Assembly (NCBI RefSeq): GCF_003576645.1
Contig: NC_044922.1
Coordinates: forward strand, 20,433,626-20,497,625
Length of the DNA stretch: 64,000 nucleotides
Direction of reading: 5' to 3'
From: Ipomoea triloba
Taxonomy: Eukaryota > Streptophyta > Magnoliopsida > Solanales > Convolvulaceae
In this document: piece by piece, positions 9,948 to 19,214 of the stretch
Layout: each line of letters opens with the position of its first letter
Numbering within the stretch: the first letter of the stretch is position 1
Position numbers and translations under genes: made by a program
Notes under the pieces: generated by a model
What the model was told of the DNA's origin: nothing
Databases searched by the model: none
Seen by the model: the letters and a program-made list of their open reading frames with translations, nothing else

Positions 9948-10958
9948 TCAGCTATTTTGTCCAGCTTGCAGTTGTAGCATAGAGATGAGCTTCTGGATTT
10001 GCTCGTTGGACAAGTTAAGATCAGCTTCTACCTGTCTAGAACTAACATACTTCTGATTAGTATTACCTGATACTGCAGCAGAGACTCCAGTCTGTATCTG
10101 TTTGCCCTTAGACTTGTATCCTGGTATCCAACCTGGTGGATAACCGTGTTTCTTATAACACTTCTCAACCGTATGACCAGTCATTCCACAGAAAGTGCAC
10201 TTAGCCATAGATTTATTCACATTATTGAAGGTAAATTTCCTCTTGTTGTTGTTGTTTACAGTAGCCACAATGTTTTCACTTACTGCATCAGTAAGGCTAG
10301 CATTAATATGTACTGTTACAAGGCCATGCAACTGCCTCTCTAATTTCATTGCCATGGCAAAGACTTTGTGCACAGGGGGCATGGGATCTAAAAGCAGCAC
10401 TCCTGATTTTATGCTTGAAAACTCATCACTCAAGCCTTTCAAAAAACGAATAACCTGATCATCCTCTCGTTCTTTTCTGATCTTAGCAGCTAGTTCACAT
10501 GAGCACTTCTGAGCATTCAAACCACATTGACACTTTAGATTACATTCACATATAGGAAGAGGCCTCAGTGAGCTCATTTCTTCCCATAAAATTCTGGACT
10601 GAGTATAGTAATCAGTAACACTACAAGCTCCCTGTCTAAGACTATAGATCTCATCTTGAAGGTCAGAAATTCTATGAGCATCTACTTGTGAAAATCTATT
10701 TTTCAAATCCTCCCAAATGTGTTCAGCTAGATCAAAATACATCACACTCTGTGCAATTGAGGGACTAAGAGAATTGATAATCCAAGTACTAACCAGAATA
10801 TTGCATCTTTCCCATGCCTCGTACTCTGGATCGCTACTAGCAGGGACTGGAATTGCTCCACTGATAATTCCCCACTTGTTTCTCACTTTGAGTGCCATTG
10901 TCATGGATCTACTCCACGAATTGTAGTTGGAAGCTATTAAAGGAGGACTAACGAGCAC
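9948..10958 (-). CDS. copia gag with CCHC zinc knuckle
   Basis: The frame contains the plant copia Gag start region (ASNYNSWSRSMTMALKVRNK), the UBN2-type middle (WIINSLSPSIAQSV, DLKNRFSQVDAHRISDLQDE) and a CCHC knuckle (CTFCGMTGHTVEKC) followed by KKHGYPPGWIPGYK. It ends at TGA 9948-9950. The frame is open upstream of 10958 to about 11066 (LLLPANESASKV), but I find no ATG there. The ATG at the primer-binding site (11131) is in another frame, so the true start is uncertain and may have been lost to a small frameshift. Gag packages the element RNA into virus-like particles. Confidence 0.85.
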   Translation of the reverse strand: MLVSPPLIASNYNSWSRSMTMALKVRNKWGIISGAIPVPASSDPEYEAWERCNILVSTWIINSLSPSIAQSVMYFDLAEHIWEDLKNRFSQVDAHRISDLQDEIYSLRQGACSVTDYYTQSRILWEEMSSLRPLPICECNLKCQCGLNAQKCSCELAAKIRKEREDDQVIRFLKGLSDEFSSIKSGVLLLDPMPPVHKVFAMAMKLERQLHGLVTVHINASLTDAVSENIVATVNNNNKRKFTFNNVNKSMAKCTFCGMTGHTVEKCYKKHGYPPGWIPGYKSKGKQIQTGVSAAVSGNTNQKYVSSRQVEADLNLSNEQIQKLISMLQLQAGQNS

Positions 10959-11119
10959 TTTGCTCGCACTTTCATTTGCAGGAAGAAGAAGATGATCTTC
11001 TGTGTTCGTATTCGTTGCGGAGGTTCGATCATCGGCGTTCGAGCTTGTTCCGGTGGAGGAGCCTCCGTGTCGTTACCTCCAACTGTAGAGATAACGGCTG
11101 CATAGCTTCGATCTCGGCA

Positions 11120-11130
11120 CTCTGATACCA
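11120..11130 (-). promoter_or_regulatory. Primer binding site (initiator Met tRNA) of copia element
   Basis: The coding strand reads TGGTATCAGAG directly after the 5' LTR, the standard complement of the plant initiator methionine tRNA 3' end. Confidence 0.92.
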
Positions 11131-11367
11131 TTTCAAGTTAGCAGGAAAGGGAAAATTGCAGGAGTGGTTGGGCAGTTTTCATGGTGGAAGAAAACCAGAG
11201 AGCAGCTTTTTTATTGAACTGAAAATTGATTCTTACAGGGAAAGAGGAGACTATATATATAGTCAAACAAGGAGATAAAAAGACAAGAATAACCTTCTAA
11301 CAAACTCAAGAAAGGCTAGATACAGAATGTTCTAGAATGCTAGAGTATTGCTTCTCATTCTTCAACA
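11131..11367 (-). repeat. 5' LTR of copia element
   Basis: A 237-bp copy almost identical to 6353-6591. TATATATATAGTC near its middle could hold the TATA box. The right flank begins CCCCC, matching the left flank. Confidence 0.93.
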
Positions 11368-11373
11368 CCCCCC

Positions 11374-12310
11374 TAAATTTGGAATTGTCACCAAAGACAA
11401 GGGACCTTCGGTGGAAGTAACTCAAAATCTTACTATATCTAATATACATATATTTTGTATAGTTGAGCCCCCCAAAATTTTGAGACCCTATGCAGTGGCC
11501 CAGGAAAGACTTGCTCAAGACCGGCCCACAGCTTAATGTACTTTCACATCACCATTATATTTATTTACAATGGTGAAAATAAAATTGTAAACATACCAAA
11601 TAGATAAATGTGCTTAATTTTTTAAAATGTTGCTGATAGAAGATTAAAAGGTGAACTTAGACTATTTTTACTTCTGTATTTTTATTCTCACTTTTAAACG
11701 CGGATTATACAGTTATATCAATATATTTAAAATTTACTATTGTTTTCTCTACCTTCTTACAAATTCAACTCACTTTATAAATATAACATAATAATAATAA
11801 CAATAATAATAATAATAATATTTAAATATATTATTAAATAAGAAAAAGTAAATACTGTTAGAAAAATAGTACGGAGTATAAAATAACATTTTAAATGATT
11901 ATATTGTGGTACAAATATCAATGGGGTCCACTTCTAACATAAAACATGGTTAAATAAACAAACTGCAATGAACAGTCTTTGAAACCATTGCAACACTTTA
12001 TGACGGGATGGAGTTCTCTCCTAAAGGGTGGCATAAATGCAGCCACCGGAGGATAAATAAGAAATATGTGAAATATTAAATCTAATGCCCAACTCCAGAA
12101 GCTGAAATTTTGCTACTACTATTTACATTAAAAAAATTTAAGAAAATAATATGAGGTGGCTTTCCACAAAAGATTGCGAAACAAAGTATTATAGGGATTA
12201 AACCAGCCTTAATCTCTCCTTATCATTGCAATAGTATCTCATTTTTTCAAAATGTGGTATTACTTTCATATCATCAAATTTATAATTCACTTAATATTTT
12301 ATTTACATAC
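11374..12310. other. Intergenic, no gene recognised
   Basis: AT-rich DNA between two LTR elements. The first 160 bp (GAGCCCCCCAAAATTTTGAG and CAGTGGCCCAGGAAAG) look like an old repeat remnant that I cannot classify. Short AAT tracts lie near 11780-11822. I saw no supportable ORF. Confidence 0.6.
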
Positions 12311-12794
12311 TGTTGGATATGGTACTACGGCCCATAAAGATATGAGGCCCAAAATATATGGTTATCCAGATCATACGTGAAGCTCAATCAGAATTACAGC
12401 TCAGTCCAAGATCAACCCCGAATTAAATATTATTTGTATTGAATTATTGTATTGAATTATTATTGAAATATTGTATTGAATTATTGATGTAATATTATAT
12501 TCCTGTGGGGTTAGGTCCTACACCTATATAAAGGACCCTAACCCTTCAAACTTATTCATTCGATGGAGATTCCATTCAGAATCAATTCAAAGGCTAATCA
12601 AAGCCAATTCCTTCTTTCTCCTATTTTGATTTTCAATTCATTCTTATTTCCAACCATCAATTAGGTTTCCTACTTATCATTTTTGTCCTCTGTTCTTAGA
12701 GTTATCATTCCTAGATTTTATTTTACAGAAATCCAATTTTCATTTTAAGGTGGTGTTGGCCTACCTTTGCTACCCCGTAGTCATAAAACCAACA
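12311..12794 (+). repeat. 5' LTR of the RKD-carrying element
   Basis: 484 bp, TGTTGGATATGG to AAACCAACA. CCTATATAAAGGACCC near 12520-12540 is a clear TATA box. Repeats of GAATTATTGTATT lie before it. Confidence 0.93.
12520..12540 (+). promoter_or_regulatory. LTR TATA box
   Basis: CACCTATATAAAGGACC matches a plant TATA box and is conserved in the 3' LTR at about 19426-19443. It should start transcription of the element on the plus strand, antisense to the two RKD-like genes. Confidence 0.7.
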
Positions 12795-12813
12795 TTGGCG
12801 CCGTCCGTGGGGA
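12795..12813 (+). promoter_or_regulatory. Primer binding site, TGGCGCC type
   Basis: TTGGCGCCGTCCGTGGGG directly follows the LTR. The TGGCGCC start is the usual form in several plant Ty3/gypsy lineages; the exact tRNA is not assigned here. Confidence 0.75.
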
Positions 12814-12819
12814 TGCGAC

Positions 12820-13700
12820 AAAAAGCCGTGTTCTCTTTCAAAAACAAAGAACCCACAATATTCAAGCTTAGCTAGGGTTCAAACCCTTCCCTTCTCAATC
12901 AAACCTTAAGCTCATTTCCATCAGATCATCATCATCATGATAATCATCATACCATCATCATCGCATCATCGACAACAACTAACACACAACACCATGGCCA
13001 GAGAATCATCATCAACGTCGAAGAAGAGATCCCAGCGCCGCTGCCGTTCGTTGAGATGGCCAACGAAGTTGACCTGCTATCCGCAGCTCTACGCCGGAGA
13101 ATCATCAACTAAGCTCTTTGTTTTCACCGTCGTCCATGGAATCCGATCCGTCATATACACCGCTCGCTATCATCTCCCGAGATCCAAGTGCAGCCCTCAA
13201 CGACCACCGGCGGCATCCTCTCCCCTCTCCTTCCGTCGGTCAACAACAGCAGCATATCGATGAACATGTTCCAGCGTCTTTTTTCCTTCCGGTGACGCAG
13301 CAAATCCGGCGAGAGCAAGAAGCAGCAGCGGTAAGCTGGGAAGGTCGCCATCTGTGACCACCGGCCTCATCATCCGTGGACGACCATCTCCCTCCCTCTC
13401 GCCGATGAAAGAAGAATGAAGAAGGAGATGGTGAAAGCCGAGCCGAAGTCGCCAGTCAAAACTGCCGATGAAGCTGCAGTCGTCGGCGTCTCTCTCTCTC
13501 CAGCATGAAGAAGCAGAATGAAGATGATGAAGTTCACGGCTTCACCGTCATCATCGAGCTTCACAACGTCGCCTGCGCCATCTCACGAACTCCGGTTCTC
13601 TCTCTCCCTCTCCCTTGCGAAGTCACGGACTAAATGGAACGAAGAAGAAGATAATGAACTGACAGTAATGTTTTATTCTTCTTCTTCATATTTTTATTCC

Positions 13701-13737
<37 letters not shown>

Positions 13738-13915
13738 ATTAGAGGGGAAGTGCATAAAGAAAAAGAAAAAGAAAGGAAAGAAAATAAAATAAAGAGAGAT
13801 GTGGAGCAAAACAAAGTGGGAGCAGTTGGATTTTTTGGATCTGCTTCCAAATTCCATTTTAGTAGGTAGAAAGCAAAGAAAAAGAAGAAAACAAAGTGGT
13901 TACATGTGGGGATGT
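12820..13915 (+). other. Leader of the LTR element, low complexity, no domain recognised
   Basis: ATCATC-rich at 12925-12965, then moderately GC-rich DNA (13000-13640) with short frames on both strands, then a TTA trinucleotide run at 13705-13737 and purine-rich DNA. A plus frame near 13050 reads EMANEVDLLSAALRRRIIN before a stop. It could be a relic of an element gene, but I cannot identify it. No Gag zinc knuckle is visible. Confidence 0.5.
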
Positions 13916-14035
13916 TTTCTTAACATATTCCCACCATCATGTTTCTGCAAAAATTATTGGTATCCATGAAGGAGAAGACTCCATCGGAAATCGAATAAAG
14001 CAGTAAGATTATCCAGAAGGCAGATTTATTCGGTT

Positions 14036-14395
14036 TCATGGAGTCCGACTTACACGGTTTCCCCGAGTTAGATTTGCACGGTTCCCCATAGTCGGACTTG
14101 CACGGTCTCTCAGAGTCGGACCTGCACAGTTCCCTAAAGCTAGACTTACATGGTCTTTCGGAGTCAGACCTGCACGGTTCCCTGAAGTTGGACTTGCATG
14201 GTTCACTTGGAGTCGGACTCGCACGGGTCCTTGGAGTTGGACTTGTAGAGTTTCTCAGAGTCGGAGTTACATGGTTTCTCAGAGATGGACCTGAATGGTT
14301 CCCTAGAGATGGACCTGCACGGTTTTTCGAAAAGCAGACTTGCACGGTTCTCCAGTGGTGGACTTTCGTGGTTCCCTAAAAATCAGATTTGCACA
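14036..14395. repeat. 24-bp minisatellite inside the LTR element
   Basis: About 15 diverged head-to-tail copies of a 24-bp unit typified by AGTCGGACTTGCACGG plus TCTCTCAG or TTCCCTGA. Because 24 is a multiple of three, the plus strand shows 8-residue repeats (DLHGLSES, DLHGSLKL). These are probably incidental, not a real protein. Confidence 0.85.
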
Positions 14396-14828
14396 GATCT
14401 GAGATCTGCAGGCGGTCAAATATATCAGAAGGCAGATTTGTACGGTTCTAGAGTCAGATTTGTACAAGTCCCTGGATCGGAGCTGGATGTGCGTATATCC
14501 AAGATTTGCAGCCGGTCGAATATATCAAGTGCATCAATAAAGTACAATAAATGACGACGATGTCCGATATTCCCACCAAGAAAGGAGAATGAATAGTTCC
14601 AGAGATAGTAGGCGAGCAATCTTGAACAATGAGTCTCCTATCAAATGATGATCTACCCATCAAAGATGCCTTTGTACGCTGGCAATGAATTGGATATTCC
14701 ATCAAAGTTGAGAGAGGTAAAAGTTATTAAATGACTTATTTATTTATACTTTTAAGAGTCAATGACTCTTTTGTGAAAATATTACACTCGAATTATATGG
14801 TGGAAAAGTAGATCCTATGGATTTCCCT

Positions 14829-14996
14829 GGACCCTACGGAGTCCTTCATTCAAACTGTAGAATGGAAATTGGACCATATGGAGTCCTCCATTCAAATTAT
14901 AAAATGGAAAGTGGACCCTATGGAGTCCTCCATTCAAGTTATAGAATGTAAAATGGACCCTACGGAGTCCTCCACTTGTATTGTAGTACGGGACGT
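14829..14996. repeat. 42-bp tandem repeat inside the LTR element
   Basis: Four diverged copies, each starting GGACCCTACGGAGTCCTYCA and followed by a CATTCAA...TAGAATGGAAA tail. The copies differ at several positions, so they are genuine sequence, unlike the exact 42-bp duplications near 52.2 kb. Confidence 0.85.
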
Positions 14997-15074
14997 AAAT
15001 CCTAAGGAATTCCCCATTTTTATTCCAACAATATGCGACTGAAAACAAGTGGATACCCCTCTCAACAATATATA

Positions 15075-15335
15075 CCTTTATTCCGCTTCTCAGCGATGTC
15101 GCTTTTCAGCGACGAATCTATTCTGCTTATCAGCAATACTGCTTTTCAGCGATAAATTTATCTCGCTTCTTAGCGATGAATCTATTCCGCTTCTCAGCGA
15201 TGTCGCTTTTCAGCGACGAATCTATTCTGCTTATCAGCAATGCTGCTTTTCAGCGATAAATCTATCCCGCTTTTCAGCGATGAACATATACTGCTTCTCA
15301 GCGATGAACATATCTACTCCACTCTTCAGTGGATA
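15075..15335. repeat. Higher-order tandem repeat (CGCTTYTCAGCGATGAATCTATTC type)
   Basis: Short units of about 20-24 bp built on CGCTTCTCAGCGATG are arranged in a longer period of about 105 bp, present twice. Each unit contains CGCT...AGCG, a small inverted repeat. Related phrases with a TCAGTGGTTA core follow at 15555-15680 and 17370-17530. Confidence 0.8.
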
Positions 15336-15894
15336 CGATAAATCTGGACGGGTAGGTCGGGAGCCGACCTTGGTGTCCCTCGGAGCAAGGGTTTAGTTTA
15401 GAAAAGAGAATTAGGAATTAAGAAAAGATAGACATGCATTACACGCATTCTGCATTCATACATACATACATACATTCATACATACATACATTCATACATA
15501 CGCATTTTCATGGTTATTGCCTTGAAATACTACATAATGATATCTGCTAACACCACTCTCAGTGGTTACTCACATCTTTCCTCACCTCTTGGTGATCGTC
15601 ATACATTCACCATACTCGGTGATTAAAGTTATCTCTTCCCAATACCTAGTGGTTATGAATCTCACCATCGGTGCAAGGTATTATCCCTCATTGGATCTCC
15701 TCATTTTAAATATATATTACCTTTGTCCCTTATGGAATATATTATGATTCTTGAGCAACTAGAGTTTTATCTTATTATACTATGATTACGATTCACCTCT
15801 CAAATGGCCTAAGTCTTGGCCTCTACAACTTCTTATTAAGAAGTTTACTAGAATTTCACGATATTCAGAAAATAATTATTATTCAAAGGTATTA

Positions 15895-16900
15895 TTAGAA
15901 TCCATCAAGTAAAAGTTGAAATGACTCATCTTCCTCCGCCGCTCGGGAAGATGAATCAACAGTATAAGGAAAAATAGGATCAACAACAGGAGGACGAATG
16001 GAAAAGGGATGTATAGGAAGGGAAGAAGAAGAAACAAAACCCGTCGTCTCCCAATGCCTTTTCTTTCTGGTGCATGCATCTCTAAGTCTTATTTCCGCCG
16101 TAGTCAATTTGAAATTCGGATCTCTTCGCATCATTGCCTTTCTGTCTTTCAGTTCCTTCACTATCTCACTCGCTTCAGGGTCATTTATGATGCTACCCAC
16201 TTCCTACATAATGATTGGTTAATACCCATTCAATGACGTTAAAATGTGAGAAAATGAAAATTACCTAAACCTTATCGGATAATCTCTCTAAGCTCACTAA
16301 CTGTCGGTGAGGCCATTTGAAGATTCTTAGCTCTTCACACCTTCTCTTCAAAATCGTATACCCAACCCTCAGCTCCTTGGCAGCTTGATATATGGGCATA
16401 TGGAAGTAATTGGAAAGTATTTCCTTACTTATTGTTGACGGATCACGAAGAGTCTTCTTCGTTCTCCTCCATTTCCTATTTACAGTCGTCTCAGTCATAT
16501 TCCCCTCTACAGCGGCAGTAATATCCTCTCTAACCGTTGCAACATTCGAAAATGGACTGATATCCCCTTCTATAGGTATAGCATTTGTTGAGGCAGTGAG
16601 AACCCCATTCATAGCTAATGGATCTAAAGCTGTAACATTAATCAATATTACATCATTCCAGTAAATATCCATATATAGAGGGAACTAGATCTCTTACCAG
16701 TTGCTCCGACTAGCCTTTCCAAGTTATGCTCAAAATTCCAGTGAATCGAAGTGCCACTTCGACAGGGATCCATCACTGTTTGTTGCATTTGATAGAAATT
16801 CCTCATATAGTTGACTCCAAAAGGAATACTCTGTAATATTCAAAGTCGGGTGAACAATTTGATTAGGGAAGGAAGAAGAAGAAGAAGTATGGTTTTCCAT
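15895..16900 (-). CDS. RKD-like RWP-RK transcription factor A, inside the LTR element (antisense), three exons
   Basis: I model exons 16900-16698, 16629-16271 and 16203-15895, with donors GTAAGA and GTTTAG and acceptors TTACAG and TGTAG. Exon 1 from ATG 16900 reads MENHTSSSSSFPNQIVHP. Exon 2 holds the RWP-RK domain: ISKEILSNYFHMP, IYQAAKELRVGYTILKRRCE, then KWPHRQLVSLERL. Exon 3 has the helical stretch EIVKELKDRKAMMRRDPNF, a basic patch (RLRDACTRKKRHW) and an acidic end (EEDESFQLLLDGF) like RKD proteins. The frame from ATG 16900 hits TGA at 16730-16732. Comparison with copy B suggests 2 bases are missing near 16735. An ATG at 16806 in the other frame joins exons 2 and 3 without interruption (about 258 residues). 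RKD factors control egg-cell and early embryo programmes; the role here is unknown. Confidence 0.83.
16230..16697 (-). other. Introns of RKD-like gene A, kept inside a retroelement
   Basis: Two short introns (16697-16630 and 16270-16204) with GT...AG ends on the minus strand, and codon phases that match across both joins. Antisense introns are not spliced from the element's plus-strand RNA, so their presence fits capture and copying in the antisense direction. Confidence 0.7.
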
Positions 16901-17652
16901 CTTTGGATAACGTGAATGATAGCTTTGCAAAGCGAAGAAATGATGCAAGTATAGAGTCAATAAAAAGGTAAAAGATAGTTCTTTCGTTAGCTTAAAGGAA
17001 ATAGATCCGAGCTTTTGTGATTTGAAATGGCAAACACACCTTTCAATGATATCACATATCAAATAGAAAACAGTGCACGGCTGAGAGTCATTGATCGTAT
17101 TCAATTTATCAAAAAGAAAACAGTCAAGTGGCCAATCGTCCCAATTTTGTCAAAAGTTAAACAGTAAAGTGATCGATGGTGCCAAGGTTTGTCAAAAGTT
17201 AAACAGTATCTTGTCAAAAGACGCCGATCGCGCAAAAATTGTCAAAAGAACAATAGAGCTTTGTCGGAGGTCATTAATCAGGCAAATTTGTCAAAAGAGA
17301 AACAATACTATTACAGGCAAAGTTCAAAAGATTTTGCATATGCTTTACTCATATCCTGCGTCTATGGTTTAAGGTTATCTCCTTCCACTCCTCAGTGATT
17401 GATTCATACACCATGCTTGGTGGCTAATATTATTTTCTATTTCTCAAGCGGTTAACATATCTATACCACTCTGATGATGGATATTACTTATGAATGGATT
17501 TCATTATTATGTTTCTCAGTAGATCATTTTTGTTCCGTTTATTAGTAAAGGGAGTCTATATCTTGATGGCTAAATCCATTTGTATTTCTGCGACTTGTTG
17601 TTAAAGATTTTTGCAGTAAGAAACAGGAAACATCTTTATTATACAAATGATA
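16901..17652. other. Spacer between the two RKD-like genes
   Basis: Contains five or six copies of a TTGTCAAAAG motif (17105-17335), e.g. TTTGTCAAAAGTTAAACAGT. It then returns to the TCAGTGATTGATTCATAC style of minisatellite (17385-17530). The same TCAAAAG...CAGT phrase recurs at 18660, upstream of copy B, so it belongs to the duplicated 5' flank of both genes. Confidence 0.6.
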
Positions 17653-18506
17653 CTAAGTACAGGTTGGAAGCACTTTCTCTTCCTCGGACTTTGGGAGGGG
17701 ATCAACAGTAACGTAAGATGAGCTTACAAGAGGGGCAGAGTAAGAAAGTTCTGTCAGATTTCGGTATTTTCTCTTCTTAGAGTATGAAACTCTAAGTTTA
17801 TCTGTTCCTATATCTTATTTTAGATTAGAATCCTTTAATATACGCTCCCTCTGCATGTCTAGCTCATTTACCATTTCATTATGATCAATATTCCCTTGGA
17901 CCTTTCTTGCTAAACGCTCCAAGCTACGCAGTTTCTTATATGGCCACCGGCCGACTCCCACCTTGTTACATATCTTCCTTAAAGTAGCTTCATTGAGCTT
18001 TAACTCTTTCGCCGCTTCATTCATAGGCAGGTGAAAGCATTTGGAAATCATTTCAAAGTTCCAAAGTCTCTTGGAAGGTCTATTTTTTTACTACAGCTGT
18101 GGTATGAATCTCCCTCACGGATACAGTCTCAGCGGTTGCAACATCTGCGATAAGTATATTATCAGTACTATTACATATAAAGGGGCTGTTATTAATCATT
18201 CAAATAAAGTAGAATCCTTTACTAGCAATCATATTCAATCCTTCCGCCTCAACTTCGAAGTCCCAGGAAGCATCGAACTCTGTAACAAGAAGGATGTGTT
18301 AATACATTAAATGCATCAAGATATATACAATTATATATTTTACCTTGACCAATGTTTGGGAGTTGTTCTGCAGATCCTAGAGTGTCATTTGCAGTAGCCA
18401 ATGGAAATGCTTCATACTGGTAGTCCCAGAGATAATGCTCTGGATACTCATCAGAAGGGCATCCCACCTGATGAGAAGGAGATGAAGAAGGGGTTTGATG
18501 TGCCAT
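17653..18506 (-). pseudogene. RKD-like RWP-RK transcription factor B, inside the LTR element (antisense)
   Basis: Exon 1 18506-18344 (MAHQTPSSSPSHQVGCPSDE to PNIGQ) ends at a GTAAAA donor. Exon 2 18279-18223 (EFDASWDFEVEAEGLN) follows a TTACAG acceptor, and exon 3 starts at 18144 (VATAETVSVRE). After a frameshift in the T7 run 18083-18089 the RWP-RK domain follows: MISKCFHLPMNEAAKELKL, then KICNKVGVGRWPYKKLRSLE. A helical tail (EMVNELDMQRERILKDSNLK) ends at TAA 17815-17817, but homology to copy A continues in frame beyond it (KLRVSYSKKRKYRNL) to about 17653. So B is a paralogue of A with one homopolymer frameshift and one nonsense codon. B has no intron where A has its second one. Confidence 0.78.
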
Positions 18507-19194
18507 TCTGTTGGAAAATTACTTCAATAATGAGGAAAACCGAAGACAATACAATCGATGGTTTAGCATGGATGCGATCATTTGCTTAATATAAAGGAAG
18601 AGATAGAGCATCACAACTGGCAATACGTGTCTCCCGATGTCTGACAAGCAACAACAAAAAGTCAAAAGAAAGCAGTTCGCGATCGGTGGTCACTGGTGAT
18701 AACAAAATAAGCAGTAGTTGGAATTCGACGCCATGGTTTGTATCTCGTTAGATGATATATTCTCCAGGTCTAAGCGGTCAGCATATTTGGCATCTCAACA
18801 TTTCATATGCATTCGGAATCTCGGATGAAAATGCAACTATTTCGAATTCATGCGATGATTCGTTGGTCATAGTGGAAGATCCCTGCTTATTACCTGACAG
18901 AAGACTCATTTGAAGATACAGCCAAAAGAAGCAACATGATTGCAGAAACAATTCAAGAAGATCCCTCAAAGTCCTAAAGATTGCGCTCATGGTTGTACTC
19001 TTTTTTCCTTTAGTTAAGTTTTTTCCCACTGGGTTTTTCTTAGTCTAAGGTTTTTAACGAGGCAACCAGCGTAAATCACACCCCTTATATTCAACTCGGA
19101 CTCAAGGGGCTCAACATGGACTATTAAGATGTTCGTAGCAAACACAGACTTGGTATTTGTTTTCTACTTTCTTATGCCATCACTTCATGAGCCA
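18507..19194 (+). other. 3' internal region of the LTR element
   Basis: No gene recognised. The phrase TTTTTTCCCACTGGGTTTTT at 19018-19037 with AGGTTTTTAACGAGGCAACC at 19047-19066 is a hallmark seen just before the polypurine tract of plant LTR elements and confirms plus orientation. Confidence 0.65.
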
Positions 19195-19214
19195 CAAGAA
19201 AGTGAGGGACTAGA
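19195..19214 (+). promoter_or_regulatory. Polypurine tract of the RKD-carrying element
   Basis: CAAGAAAGTGAGGGACTAGA immediately before the TGTTGG of the 3' LTR. Confidence 0.75.

Larger units (their letters stand above)
6353..11367 (-). mobile_element. Young Ty1/copia LTR retrotransposon
   Basis: Near-identical LTRs (6353-6591 and 11131-11367) bracket gag and pol on the minus strand. The element is flanked by CCCCC on both sides (6348-6352; 11368-11372), a 5-bp duplication. A primer binding site complementary to initiator Met tRNA adjoins the right LTR, and a 12-base poly-C (poly-G on the coding strand) polypurine tract adjoins the left LTR. By eye the LTRs differ by one substitution, a 3-bp indel and a 1-bp indel, so the insertion is recent. 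Gag and pol nevertheless contain stops and a frameshift, so the copy is non-autonomous or the reads have errors. Confidence 0.93.

Noticed and set aside
12937..13564. Short basic ORFs in the leader of the LTR element as a possible Gag
   Set aside because: No CCHC knuckle or Gag-like segment; ATC-rich low complexity.
14036..14345. Repetitive 8-residue protein on either strand
   Set aside because: It follows from a 24-bp minisatellite (a multiple of three); no start context, no conserved frame and diverged units.
14036..15335. CRISPR-like array
   Set aside because: Plant nuclear DNA; units are contiguous minisatellites without unique spacers.
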